In this document: positions 9,296 to 17,898 of the stretch, piece by piece | How the letters are laid out: every line of letters starts with the position of its first letter | Position numbering within the stretch: the first letter of the stretch is position 1 | NCBI RefSeq assembly: GCF_000008765.1 | Contig: NC_003030.1 | Span: forward strand, 592,001-656,000 | Source of the DNA: Clostridium acetobutylicum ATCC 824 | Lineage (GTDB): Bacteria; Bacillota; Clostridia; Clostridiales; Clostridiaceae | Length of the DNA: 64,000 nucleotides | Direction of reading: 5' to 3' | Position numbers and translations under genes: made by a program | The notes under the pieces: generated by a model | Databases searched by the model: none | Seen by the model: only the letters and a program-made list of their open reading frames with translations | What the model was told of the DNA's origin: nothing

Positions 9296-9661
9296 ATGGC
9301 AACAAAATTGATGTGCAGCGCAGGTACATGTGTTAATAATATTAGTGGATTGTGTACAGCGAAAACTATTAATGTGCATGGTATAAAGGCTAGATCATCT
9401 ATTGATACGGAATGTGAAACTTTTGCAGAAAAAGGAATTAAAAATGCTCTTTCAAATTTAGTTAATATGAATATTCCAGGAGAAATACGACAGGTATTTA
9501 GCAGAAATTCAATAGAAATGAGTCCTGAAATACAATGTCAGGCTATAAATTGCTCATATAATCATAATAAACTATGTGCAGCAAGGAATGTACAAATTTA
9601 CGGACCAGGAGCTATTACAAGTGAAGGTACTGAATGCGAGACTTTCACATCAAAAAGCTAA
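9296..9661 (+). CDS. Small cysteine-rich protein with two DUF1540 domains
   Basis: The 121-residue protein holds two copies of the same four-cysteine unit. The first has CSAGTC, then CTAKTINVHG and TECETF. The second has CQAINC, CAARNVQIYG and TECETF. This matches DUF1540 (pfam07561), a clostridial domain expected to bind metal through its cysteines; its role is not known. The ATG follows AGGAGG. It is a single-gene unit, divergent from the epimerase and closed by a strong bidirectional terminator. Confidence 0.85.
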   Translation: MATKLMCSAGTCVNNISGLCTAKTINVHGIKARSSIDTECETFAEKGIKNALSNLVNMNIPGEIRQVFSRNSIEMSPEIQCQAINCSYNHNKLCAARNVQIYGPGAITSEGTECETFTSKS

Positions 9662-9663
9662 TG

Positions 9664-9716
9664 AAAAAATCAGAACTAGTGCATGTTTTAAGAGAAACCA
9701 CTAGTTCTGATTTTTT
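9664..9716. terminator. Bidirectional terminator between convergent genes
   Basis: AATCAGAACTAGTG (9668-9681) pairs with CACTAGTTCTGATT (9699-9712), with A residues before and T residues after. It can end both the DUF1540 gene and the HAD gene. Confidence 0.85.
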
Positions 9717-9718
9717 AT

Positions 9719-10516
9719 TTATGCACCTAGTTCGAGAACCTTATTTTTAATTACCTGTATTACACCTGATTCATCATTACTTTTTGCTATAAATCTTCCA
9801 TGCTTTTTAACTCCATCAGGAGCATTTTCCATAACATAACTATGATATACACTTTGGAGCATTGAAACATCATTATAATAATCTCCAAAAGCCATAGTTT
9901 CGTTTTCATTTATGTTGAATTTATCTTGAAGGAACTTTATAGCAGTTCCTTTGTTTACATCATTTCTTCCAATGTCAAGCCATATATCCCCTGATACAGT
10001 GAGTTGAAATAATTTGCCCCACTTTGGAGAAAGAAGTACATTAGAATTATTTGCAGAACCTTTATAATCACATATTGCTATCTTAAAAAATTCATCGTCA
10101 ATTTCATCTAGACTGTTAACAACAGCACTTTTATGATAATACTTCTCGACCTCTTCTATAAATGCAGAAGATTTGTCCAAAACATATGCGCTCTTTTTGC
10201 CGCATAAAACCAATTTACAGTCAGGAACTTTTTTTGCATCATCTACGACTTTAGATAACATATCTCTATCTAAAGTTTTTGCAAACAATTCCTTTCCATC
10301 TTTAACTATGAAGGCGCCGTTTTCTGCAATAAATGTAATTTTATCTTCAAAACCAGCCATATTATCTTTTAAGGTAAAATATTGTCGTCCACTCGCAACG
10401 CTAAACATTATGTTCTTATTCAATAAACTATCTAGTATAAGAGGAAATTCATTAGGGAATTCGCCGTTGCTCCTTAGAAGTGTTCCATCCATATCTGTGG
10501 CTATTAATTTTATCAT
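9719..10516 (-). CDS. HAD-superfamily (Cof-type, class IIB) phosphatase
   Basis: This cytosolic 265-residue hydrolase has the three HAD signatures. ATDMDGTLLRS near residue 6 carries the nucleophile Asp and the acid Asp. SVASGR near residue 40 is motif II. FGDYYNDVSML near residue 215 is the metal-binding motif IV. The cap between motifs II and III places it in class IIB, the Cof family, which removes phosphate from sugar phosphates, FMN or pyridoxal phosphate. The substrate cannot be told from sequence. It is transcribed alone and ends at the shared bidirectional terminator. Confidence 0.88.
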   Translation of the reverse strand: MIKLIATDMDGTLLRSNGEFPNEFPLILDSLLNKNIMFSVASGRQYFTLKDNMAGFEDKITFIAENGAFIVKDGKELFAKTLDRDMLSKVVDDAKKVPDCKLVLCGKKSAYVLDKSSAFIEEVEKYYHKSAVVNSLDEIDDEFFKIAICDYKGSANNSNVLLSPKWGKLFQLTVSGDIWLDIGRNDVNKGTAIKFLQDKFNINENETMAFGDYYNDVSMLQSVYHSYVMENAPDGVKKHGRFIAKSNDESGVIQVIKNKVLELGA

Positions 10517-10656
10517 ATAGTTACCTCCAATATTTCTATAAATACTAACATTATTATAACATACTTGTATTAAGTTTAATGTATGAACTTTATGGATATG
10601 TTATAATATATAGAATGCTTAAAAATCAATTAAATTGAAGTTTGAAAGGTGAGTTT

Positions 10657-12039
10657 ATGGAGAAAGTTATTCCAGTTAAAAAAAATAATGATTATGAAAT
10701 TTACATAGATGATTTTGGAAATATGGGAGAAGGAATTGGCAAAATAGATAATTTCACTGTATTTGTAAAGGATGCAGTGAAGGGAGAAAAGGTAAGGGCA
10801 AAAATAATAAAGGTAAATAAAAGTTTTGCTATAGGAAAGTTGATAGACATAATTGAAAAATCACAAGATAGAACTGAGCCAGTGTGTTCTATTTATAAAA
10901 AATGTGGTGGATGTCAGCTTCAGCATTTAAAATATACAGAACAGCTTGAGTTTAAAAAAAATAAAGTAGTAGAATGTCTTAAAAGAATAGGAAAATTAGA
11001 TTTAAGTTCTGTAAGAATAAATGAAACAATAGGTATGGAAGATCCTTATTTTTATAGGAATAAGGTTCAACTTCCAGTGGGAGAAACAGCTGGAGAAGCG
11101 AAAATAGGTTTTTATAGAGAGAGAAGTCATGAAATAATAGAGGTTGATAAATGTTTTATACAAGACGATTCTGCAAATGAAATAATACTCTTGATAAAAA
11201 GGTGGATTAAAGAGTTTAATATAGAAGGATACAATGAGTATTCGGGAAAAGGGACTTTAAGGCATATAATGATAAGAAAAGCTTTTAAAACGGGACAAAT
11301 AATGCTGGTTTTAGTTACAAATACTGAAAATGTTCCACATAAAAAAGAACTTATCCACATGATAACTACTGAAATTCAGGGTATAAAGGGGATAATTCAA
11401 AATATTAATAATAAGAAAACTAATGTAATACTAGGTCAAAGAGAAATAACTCTTTGGGGTGAAAGTACTATTGAAGATTATATCGGTGAGTTTAAATTTA
11501 ATATTTCCTCTAAATCGTTTTTTCAAGTGAATCCAATTCAAACTGAAAAGCTTTATTCTGCAGCGCTTAAATATGCGGGGCTGACAGGTAAAGAAGTGGT
11601 ATTTGATGCTTATTGTGGTACGGGAACAATTTCTCTATTTCTATCTCAAAATGCAAAGAAGGTATATGGAGTAGAAATAATACCAGAAGCAATAGAAAAT
11701 GCAAAAATAAATGCAAAACAAAACGGCATAGAAAATACTGAATTTATTGTTGGAAAATCTGAAGAGGAGATACCAAAGCTTATAGAAAAGGGCATAGCAC
11801 CAGAAGTTGTAGTTGTAGATCCACCAAGGAAAGGCTGTGAAAAGTCACTTTTACATTCAATTGCAGAGGCATCGCCTAAAACAATAGTTTATGTTTCCTG
11901 TGATCCAGCAACCTTATCAAGGGATTTAGGAATCTTAAGTGAGCTTGGTTATGAAGTTAATGAAGTTCAACCAGTCGATATGTTCCCAATGACGGGGCAT
12001 GTGGAGACTATTGTGTTGATAAAACGAGTAGATAAATAG
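10657..12039 (+). CDS. 23S rRNA (uracil-C5)-methyltransferase, RlmD/RlmCD type
   Basis: The enzyme puts a methyl group on C5 of uracils in 23S rRNA using S-adenosylmethionine. It has about 460 residues. An N-terminal TRAM domain binds RNA. Cys77, Cys83 and Cys86 in a CxxxxxCGGC pattern belong to an iron-sulfur cluster. The SAM-binding [13 protein letters not shown] follows, then DPPRKGC and the catalytic Cys415 in [13 protein letters not shown] chose ATG 10657 because AAAGGTGAG lies just upstream; a TTG at 10642 would precede that site. In Firmicutes one such protein often does the work of both RlmC and RlmD. Confidence 0.92.
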   Translation: MEKVIPVKKNNDYEIYIDDFGNMGEGIGKIDNFTVFVKDAVKGEKVRAKIIKVNKSFAIGKLIDIIEKSQDRTEPVCSIYKKCGGCQLQHLKYTEQLEFKKNKVVECLKRIGKLDLSSVRINETIGMEDPYFYRNKVQLPVGETAGEAKIGFYRERSHEIIEVDKCFIQDDSANEIILLIKRWIKEFNIEGYNEYSGKGTLRHIMIRKAFKTGQIMLVLVTNTENVPHKKELIHMITTEIQGIKGIIQNINNKKTNVILGQREITLWGESTIEDYIGEFKFNISSKSFFQVNPIQTEKLYSAALKYAGLTGKEVVFDAYCGTGTISLFLSQNAKKVYGVEIIPEAIENAKINAKQNGIENTEFIVGKSEEEIPKLIEKGIAPEVVVVDPPRKGCEKSLLHSIAEASPKTIVYVSCDPATLSRDLGILSELGYEVNEVQPVDMFPMTGHVETIVLIKRVDK

Positions 12040-12088
12040 AAAACAATTATTTTAGGCATTTTTTCAAACATATCTTTTCTCTTAATTT

Positions 12089-12115
12089 AGATGTTCAGAA
12101 ATGAGCGTCTTTTTT
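12089..12115 (+). terminator. Terminator after the rRNA methyltransferase
   Basis: AGATGTTC (12089-12096) pairs with GAGCGTCT (12103-12110), with two G-U pairs, and is followed by T residues. Confidence 0.7.
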
Positions 12116-12202
12116 CTTGCAATAAAATCAAAAGTAAAGTGATATTTATGACATGAATTACTTCAGTTTGTATATTTCCATCAAAAGAAATATAATAAAA
12201 TT

Positions 12203-12415
12203 ATGGAGGTGTTTGTTAAGCGTAGATTATATAACGACAAAAAAACCAGCTAAGATTGGGAAATAACAGACAAAGTGGTAGCATATTATTGCTCTTTTGG
12301 GCGGATTAGGGTAGCTAATAAAATGGGAAATACATGGCTTGTTCCGGTTGACGCCGAAAAACCAACTGATGGACGATACAGGAACAGTAAAGTAGGAGAT
12401 GGTGAAAATAAATGA
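12203..12415 (+). pseudogene. Helix-turn-helix (excisionase-like) gene broken by one stop codon
   Basis: From ATG 12203 a 70-codon frame runs to a TGA that overlaps the response-regulator ATG (ATGA at 12412). It contains one in-frame TAA at codon 17 (12251-12253). Around that stop the peptide reads KKTS, stop, DWEITDKVVAYYCSFGRI and then NTWLVPVDAEKPTDGRY. This is the pattern of small winged-helix proteins related to phage and transposon excisionases. Read through the TAA it would be a normal-length member. Its tight coupling to the next gene suggests it once belonged to the operon. GGAGG sits at the start itself, so the original start may lie slightly elsewhere. Confidence 0.7.
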
Positions 12416-13098
12416 AACATATATTTTTGGTTGAGGACGATAAGGCGATAGCTAAAAATCTTACACTTTTGCTGCGCTCAGAAGGATTTACAGTAAACCA
12501 TGCCTCTACGAGGAGTGACGCCATTGGCGCTCTTGATGGTAATAAATTTGACTTAGCGCTTATAGATATTTCTTTGCCTGACGGAAATGGTTTTACGGTT
12601 TGCACGGAAATCAAAGAAAAGCAAGATGTTCCAGTTATCTTTCTTACGGCTTCCGGAGATGAATCAAGTGTCGTAACTGGGCTTAATATGGGGGCAGACG
12701 ACTATATAACAAAGCCCTTTCGTCCGCGTGAATTGATTGCACGAATTAGAACCGCACTGCGAAAAAGTGGGAGTTCTCCTTCTTCTTTTGAAATATGTGG
12801 GCTTCATGTCGATACGGCGAGCGGAATTGTAAAAAAGGAAGGCAGAGAGATTTTTCTTTCAGCCCTAGAGTACCGTTTACTATTGGTATTTATTAATAAT
12901 AACAAAAGCATTATCACAAGAAGTAGACTGCTTGACGAATTATGGGATGCAGCTGGAGAGTTTGTAAATGACAATACATTGACTGTATACATTAAACGAC
13001 TGCGAGAGAAGATAGAGAACAACCCTGCAAGTCCGGAAATTATTTTGACTGTTCGAGGAACGGGATATAGATTGGGGAACGGTTATGCTTCGGAATAG
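12412..13098 (+). CDS. OmpR-family response regulator of a Bce-type detoxification module
   Basis: The 228-residue protein has an N-terminal receiver domain with the acidic pair EDD (8-10), phospho-acceptor Asp52 in LIDISLPDGNG, and the T and K residues in FLTASG and ITKPF. A C-terminal winged helix ends in TVYIKRLREKIENNP and VRGTGYRLG. It overlaps the upstream broken HTH gene by four bases and the kinase gene by 14. The following ABC transporter identifies the system as one that senses antimicrobial peptides and switches on its own export or resistance transporter. Codon choice is richer in G and C than in flanking genes. Confidence 0.93.
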   Translation: MKHIFLVEDDKAIAKNLTLLLRSEGFTVNHASTRSDAIGALDGNKFDLALIDISLPDGNGFTVCTEIKEKQDVPVIFLTASGDESSVVTGLNMGADDYITKPFRPRELIARIRTALRKSGSSPSSFEICGLHVDTASGIVKKEGREIFLSALEYRLLLVFINNNKSIITRSRLLDELWDAAGEFVNDNTLTVYIKRLREKIENNPASPEIILTVRGTGYRLGNGYASE

Positions 13099-14074
13099 AG
13101 AGTTTAAGAAGTTTGCCATTTTAATCTCTTTAATAGCTACAGCAACTGTGACGATTGGATTTGTGATCAATATGTCAGCTGGAATACTTACGATTACTTC
13201 CTCTGCTGCCTTTGGAACAGTGTTTTTTGTGTTTACTAAGGCTCGATATAAAAGTATTGCTCAGATTTCAGATCAAATTGATCTTGTACTTCATAACGCT
13301 GATCATTTGTATATTGCTGAATTGGAGGAGGGCGAACTTTCCATTCTGCAAAGCGAGATAACAAAAATGACGCTGCGCATTAGAGAGCAAAATGATGCAC
13401 TGAAAAAAGAAAAAGAGCATCTTGCCGATTCTATGGCTGACATAGCCCACCAACTCCGCACTCCTCTTACATCTGTGAACCTTATTTTGTCGTTGTTAGA
13501 GAATAAAACTGACCCAAATGATAGGAAAGCATTGATGAGGGAAATAGAGGAATTGTTTGTACAGATGGATTGGCTGCTTACTTCTCTCTTGAAATTATCT
13601 CGTCTGGATGCGGGCATTGTGGTGTTCCAAAGCGAGCAGATAGATGTAAATAAATTGATATGCAACGCAATTCGACCATTCTTAATACCAATAGAACTGC
13701 ACGATATTAATTTGAAAATAAATGCACCGAAAGGGATGGTTATTCAAGGCGATTCAGGTTGGCTTTCGGAAGCAATTCAAAATATCATTAAAAATTGCAT
13801 GGAAAGCTCAGGCGATAACGGAAAGATTGAGATTGTTTGTGGTGACAACCCACTGTTTACCGAGATTATCATCCACGATAGTGGCGAAGGTTTTCAAAAA
13901 GAAGATTTATTTCACTTGTTTGACAGGTTTTATCGCGGGAAAAATGCAGGTGCCACAGGATATGGTATTGGATTAGCTCTCTGCAAGATGATTATAATAC
14001 GGCAGGGAGGTACGATTACTGCCAAAAATCATCCAAAGGGAGGCGCGATATTTTCCATTCGTTTTCCAAAGTGA
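13085..14074 (+). CDS. Intramembrane-sensing histidine kinase (BceS-like)
   Basis: This membrane kinase has 329 residues. Two transmembrane helices (about 11-29 and 34-50) are separated by only a few residues, so there is no outer sensor domain. That is the hallmark of kinases that sense through a partner ABC transporter. The H box DIAHQLRTPLTS holds His122. The ATPase domain shows the N box IIKNCMESS, the G1 box DSGEGF and the G2 box GYGIGLALCK. The gene overlaps the response regulator by 14 bases. The transporter genes follow after an 82-base gap with its own likely promoter and operator. Confidence 0.93.
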   Translation: MLRNREFKKFAILISLIATATVTIGFVINMSAGILTITSSAAFGTVFFVFTKARYKSIAQISDQIDLVLHNADHLYIAELEEGELSILQSEITKMTLRIREQNDALKKEKEHLADSMADIAHQLRTPLTSVNLILSLLENKTDPNDRKALMREIEELFVQMDWLLTSLLKLSRLDAGIVVFQSEQIDVNKLICNAIRPFLIPIELHDINLKINAPKGMVIQGDSGWLSEAIQNIIKNCMESSGDNGKIEIVCGDNPLFTEIIIHDSGEGFQKEDLFHLFDRFYRGKNAGATGYGIGLALCKMIIIRQGGTITAKNHPKGGAIFSIRFPK

Positions 14075-14077
14075 CGA

Positions 14078-14103
14078 ATCTCTCACCTAAAAGTCACAGA
14101 GAT
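14078..14103 (+). promoter_or_regulatory. Inverted repeat upstream of the ABC transporter, candidate response-regulator site
   Basis: ATCTCT (14078-14083) and AGAGAT (14098-14103) form a perfect inverted repeat with 14 bases between, including CTCAC and GTCAC. It lies 54 bases before the transporter ATG. Position suits activation by the neighbouring OmpR-type regulator; binding is inferred. Confidence 0.4.
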
Positions 14104-14156
14104 GTAAGTTGAATGTTCTATTATATGGGTAAAACATAAGAAAGGAGACTCACATA

Positions 14157-14840
14157 ATGGAGTTCTTAAAAGTTGAAAATTTATGCAAGGTCTACGGCAA
14201 GGGCGAAAATAAGGTTACTGCACTTGACAATATTTCACTTACAATTGAAAAAGGAGGATTTACTTCAATTATTGGTTCCTCTGGCTCCGGAAAATCTACT
14301 CTACTGCATGCTATAGCTGGTGTGGATGTGCCGACAAGCGGAAAGGTGTATCTGGAGGGGCAGGATGTATATGCCCAAAGCAATGAAAAACTCGCTATTT
14401 TTCGCAGGCGCCAGGTTGGACTGATTTACCAGTTTCATAACCTCATTCCAACTCTGAATGTAGTGGAAAACATCACCTTACCTATATTAATGGACAAGCG
14501 AAAGGTTAACAAAGAACGACTGAATGAATTACTGGAATTGCTTGGGTTAAAGGGACGAGAAAAACATTTACCTAATCAGCTTTCAGGTGGTCAGCAGCAG
14601 CGTGTTTCCATAGGACGTGCTTTGATGAATGCCCCAGCAGTCATGCTTGGTGATGAGCCAACGGGCAGTTTGGATAGCAAAAATGGACATGAAATTATAA
14701 AGCTACTTAAAGAAAGCAATAAAAAATACAATCAGACTCTTATTGTCGTAACGCATGACGAAAATATTGCCCTGCAAGCAGATCGTATTATTGGTATATC
14801 AGACGGTAAAGTAGTACGAGATGAGAGGGTGAGAGCATGA
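14157..14840 (+). CDS. ABC transporter ATP-binding protein, MacB/LolD (peptide resistance) family
   Basis: The 227-residue ATPase has Walker A GSSGSGKST, the Q loop YQFHNLIPTL, signature LSGGQQQRVSIGRAL, Walker B VMLGDEPTGSLD and the switch HDE. These match the subfamily whose ATPases drive MacB/FtsX-type permeases that do not make a normal transport channel. Its stop overlaps the permease start (ATGA), so the two are translationally coupled. It is the energy subunit of the transporter probably sensed and controlled by the upstream two-component system. The ATG follows AAAGGAG. Confidence 0.94.
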   Translation: MEFLKVENLCKVYGKGENKVTALDNISLTIEKGGFTSIIGSSGSGKSTLLHAIAGVDVPTSGKVYLEGQDVYAQSNEKLAIFRRRQVGLIYQFHNLIPTLNVVENITLPILMDKRKVNKERLNELLELLGLKGREKHLPNQLSGGQQQRVSIGRALMNAPAVMLGDEPTGSLDSKNGHEIIKLLKESNKKYNQTLIVVTHDENIALQADRIIGISDGKVVRDERVRA

Positions 14841-17428
14841 ACGTTTTCAACAAAGTTGCTTTGCAAGGCATGAAAAAAAGCCGTACACGAACAATTGTAA
14901 CAGTGATTGGAGTTATTCTATCCGTCACACTGATTACGGGAGTTACCACATTTGGTATTTCATTGATGAATTATTTGGCAAAAGGTGAAGCTCAGAAATA
15001 CGGCGGCTGGCACGTTAAATTTGAAAATGTGAATTCTTCTTTCGCATCGAAACAGGCAAGTAACGACAAAGTTGCAAGCGTTGCAACATTTAAAAATATC
15101 GGCTATGCAAAACTTAAAGGCGTAAAAACCACCAATAAGCCGTATCTTTTTATAGCTGGATACAGCAAGAAAAACTTTAATGCTTTGCCGCCTATCCTAA
15201 TGGTTATGGGCAGGATGCCCCAAAATAGCAGAGAGATTGTTGTCCCTGGAAAAGTTATGACGAAAGGTGGAGTTAAGGTTCAGTTGGGCGACAAGTTTAC
15301 CATTGATGTTGGAAGCCGCATGAAGGTCAACAAAAGCCTTGGTCAACACGACCCTTACATTTCGGGAAAAGAAACTCTTGTGCCAAAAGTAAAGAGGACT
15401 TACACGGTGGTTGGTATCTCTCAAATGCCAACATTTGATGAAGATTCTGCGCCAGGATATACCGCAATCACAACCGCGGATGCAGCAGACACGATGGATG
15501 ATCTCAGCTTATTTGTTACGTTGAAAAATCCGCGTGAAGTTCATACTTATGCAAAAAGCACAGCTGAAGGTCATGCTTATACCTTGAATAATGAAGTGCT
15601 GCGCTTCATGGCTCTTTCTAATGATCCGGGTGATAAGGTTTTTAATGCATTTTTATACTCAGTTGGTGGCATTGTAGTTGTGATTATCATGATTGGTTCG
15701 ATTTTTCTGATTTACAATTCATTTAATATATCCTTGAATGAGCGCACACACCAGTTCGGGATTCTCTCGTCAGTGGGCGCTACCGCAAAACAACTGCGCC
15801 GTTCGGTGCTGTTTGAAGGTATTTGTATCGGCGCCATTGGCATTCCGATTGGAGTTTTAGTGGGCATAGCCAGCACCAAACTTGTGATGGTAGTTGTTGC
15901 CAAGCAATTTTCAAACATTTTCTTTGTCGGTGTACCTTTCACTGTTATGGTGTCTGTTCCTGCAATTCTGGCAGCGGTGGTAATTAGCATGATTACAATC
16001 CTTATTTCAGCCGATATTCCAGCTCGTAAAGCTGCCAATATGCCTGTGATGGAATGTATTCGTCAGACTAACGAGGTCAAATTGGAAGCTAAAGAAGTTA
16101 AAACCTCAAAATTGGCACAGCGCATTTACGGGTTTGAAGGTGTGCTTGCTCTTAAAAACTTCAAAAGGAACAAAAAACGTTACCGCAGCATTGTGTTGTC
16201 ACTTGTTTTAAGTGTAGTGCTGTTTATATCGACCAGTGCAATGGTAGCAGATTTGAAACAGACGACAGCGGGTGCAAAGGAGATTAATGGTTATGATATT
16301 GGTTTTGGTTCAGATGATATGAAGGACAGTGAAATGCTGCAGCTTTATAACAAATTAAAAACCACCAATGGTGTTTATGAAAGCTCGTATCAAGTTGTTA
16401 TGAATTATTCCTGTGCTGTCAAAGGCAGCGACTTTTCAGATGCATACAAGAAATCTGTGAGTTCACATTCGCTGGACAAAACAGTGAATCTGTCAACGAT
16501 AATCCAGTTTTTGGATGACAGTACTTATTTAAATATTGTCAAACGCTTGGGCTTGCCAAAGAAGGAATATATAGGACCAAATGCCAAATTGATAAGTGTC
16601 GCCAAAGTGGATAGTGATCACGACAATCAGAAGAACGTTCACCAGCTTCCTGATATGTTCAAGAGTTCTTCCATGAATTTTACAATCGCTCCTGAAATAA
16701 ATGGCAAGCCGGAGATTAGGCAGGGACGTAATGTAAGTATTACATTTGTTAGCACCATGGTGATGCCTGATATTCCTCCGAGTGTAAGAGTATCACTTAA
16801 AAAGCCAAGTAAGCTTAGTTTGATTGCACCATATTCACTCAAGGAAAAGTTTAATACCTCTAATATTTCTGCGGATATTAACGCTAAGGGCATGACTTTT
16901 TTGTCAAAGAATCCCTCGCAGTCAGCGGCTAAAATGGAAGAGGCAATTAAAGGTGCGAAAATTAAAGATATATACACCCTTATAAATAGTAAGAAAATAT
17001 TTGAGGAAAACAAAAATGAAATTTTTATTGTCGACGTATTTTCTTATACTTTTATAATTATGATTTCGCTGATTGCAGTTGCCAATGTATTTAACACTAT
17101 TTCTACGAATATCAAGCTGCGCAGGCGTGAACTTGCCATGCTTCGCTCTGTGGGAATGTCTGACCGCGATTTCAAAAAGATGATGAATTTCGAGTGCGTC
17201 TTTTATGGAATGAAGGCTCTGCTCCTCGGGCTTCCTCTGTCAATCATATTCTCATGGCTTGTGCACAAAGTAATGAGTGGCGACAGTACCCATTTTGTAT
17301 TGCCGTGGAGTAGTATTGGAATCAGCGTGTTCGGTGTGCTATTTATCGTGTTCATTACTATGATGTATTCCATTAGCAAGATAAAAAAAGAAAATATCAT
17401 TGACGCTCTTCGGGATGACATGGATTAA
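14837..17428 (+). CDS. ABC transporter permease with two FtsX domains
   Basis: The protein has 863 residues. A first transmembrane helix (about 17-40) is followed by an outer domain of about 230 residues, then three helices forming an FtsX domain (about 275-400). The plan then repeats: a helix near 450-470, a second outer domain, and three helices ending near 855. This two-times-four-helix design is that of MacB-like permeases in lantibiotic and other antimicrobial-peptide resistance. BceB permeases differ in having ten helices and one outer domain. Substrate is unknown. GC-rich codons such as GCG and CGC recur, as in its operon partners. Confidence 0.88.
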   Translation: MNVFNKVALQGMKKSRTRTIVTVIGVILSVTLITGVTTFGISLMNYLAKGEAQKYGGWHVKFENVNSSFASKQASNDKVASVATFKNIGYAKLKGVKTTNKPYLFIAGYSKKNFNALPPILMVMGRMPQNSREIVVPGKVMTKGGVKVQLGDKFTIDVGSRMKVNKSLGQHDPYISGKETLVPKVKRTYTVVGISQMPTFDEDSAPGYTAITTADAADTMDDLSLFVTLKNPREVHTYAKSTAEGHAYTLNNEVLRFMALSNDPGDKVFNAFLYSVGGIVVVIIMIGSIFLIYNSFNISLNERTHQFGILSSVGATAKQLRRSVLFEGICIGAIGIPIGVLVGIASTKLVMVVVAKQFSNIFFVGVPFTVMVSVPAILAAVVISMITILISADIPARKAANMPVMECIRQTNEVKLEAKEVKTSKLAQRIYGFEGVLALKNFKRNKKRYRSIVLSLVLSVVLFISTSAMVADLKQTTAGAKEINGYDIGFGSDDMKDSEMLQLYNKLKTTNGVYESSYQVVMNYSCAVKGSDFSDAYKKSVSSHSLDKTVNLSTIIQFLDDSTYLNIVKRLGLPKKEYIGPNAKLISVAKVDSDHDNQKNVHQLPDMFKSSSMNFTIAPEINGKPEIRQGRNVSITFVSTMVMPDIPPSVRVSLKKPSKLSLIAPYSLKEKFNTSNISADINAKGMTFLSKNPSQSAAKMEEAIKGAKIKDIYTLINSKKIFEENKNEIFIVDVFSYTFIIMISLIAVANVFNTISTNIKLRRRELAMLRSVGMSDRDFKKMMNFECVFYGMKALLLGLPLSIIFSWLVHKVMSGDSTHFVLPWSSIGISVFGVLFIVFITMMYSISKIKKENIIDALRDDMD

Positions 17429-17459
17429 TTTAAAACAAATTTTCTTGATTAACTCCTCA

Positions 17460-17488
17460 TTGACTTTTTTGATGGGGAATAGTATAAT
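17460..17488 (+). promoter_or_regulatory. Strong sigma-A promoter of the ABC-F leader
   Basis: TTGACT (17460-17465), a 17-base spacer and TATAAT (17483-17488). Transcription would start near 17495, about 400 bases before the ABC-F start codon, giving a long untranslated leader. Confidence 0.75.
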
Positions 17489-17518
17489 GGTAAAAAATTT
17501 GAAATTTGAGGTGAAAAA

Positions 17519-17539
17519 ATGATTAAATTTTCTTGCTGA
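17519..17539 (+). CDS. Six-residue leader peptide (MIKFSC)
   Basis: GAGGTG (17508-17513) is followed five bases later by ATG and a six-codon frame ending in TGA. A good promoter lies just upstream and an intrinsic terminator about 140 bases downstream. Short leader peptides of this kind control antibiotic-resistance ABC-F genes: a drug-stalled ribosome on the leader changes RNA folding. The role here is inferred from position; the frame is too short to prove coding by itself. Confidence 0.45.
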   Translation: MIKFSC

Positions 17540-17675
17540 TTTTTAAAAGTACATTTAATACAAAGATAATAGGTGTGTTCTGTTTTTTTGTTGTACTTAT
17601 GCAGGAAAGTTATTCTTTTTTCTTCTAATATATACTTGTGTTATGCTATAATAATTAGCTTAACTGTGTATATCT

Positions 17676-17718
17676 AAGGGCTGTAAGGATAATAAATTCT
17701 TGCAGCTCTTACTTTTTT
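17676..17718 (+). terminator. Attenuator-type terminator upstream of the ABC-F gene
   Basis: AAGGGCTGTAAG (17676-17687) pairs along 12 bases with CTTGCAGCTCTT (17699-17710), followed by AC and six T residues. It lies between the leader promoter and the ABC-F coding region, with a TGCTATAAT extended -10 box at 17645-17652 as well. It should stop transcription unless an alternative fold forms. Confidence 0.75.
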
Positions 17719-17752
17719 ATAAATAATTAGAATAAGGAGGATAAATAATATT

Positions 17753-17833
17753 ATGATAGATAAAGATACTTTGCTAACACATGATAATCTCCATATAGAC
17801 TCGGATACTGCAGGTGATATTTATATGGAGTAA
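17753..17833 (+). CDS. 26-residue ORF between attenuator and ABC-F gene
   Basis: A strong AAGGAGG site precedes an ATG by about nine bases, and 26 codons follow to TAA. The peptide starts MIDKDTLLTHDN and resembles nothing I recognise. AGGTGAT near its end (17812-17818) can pair with ATCACCT just after its stop (17841-17847). It may therefore be a second regulatory leader whose translation affects access to the ABC-F ribosome site. It might also be the surviving start of a lost gene. Confidence 0.35.
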   Translation: MIDKDTLLTHDNLHIDSDTAGDIYME

Positions 17834-17898
17834 TAACAAGATCACCTATTGTTCCGAATTTGTTTTTTATATTATTAAATACAGAGGAGGACAAAAAT

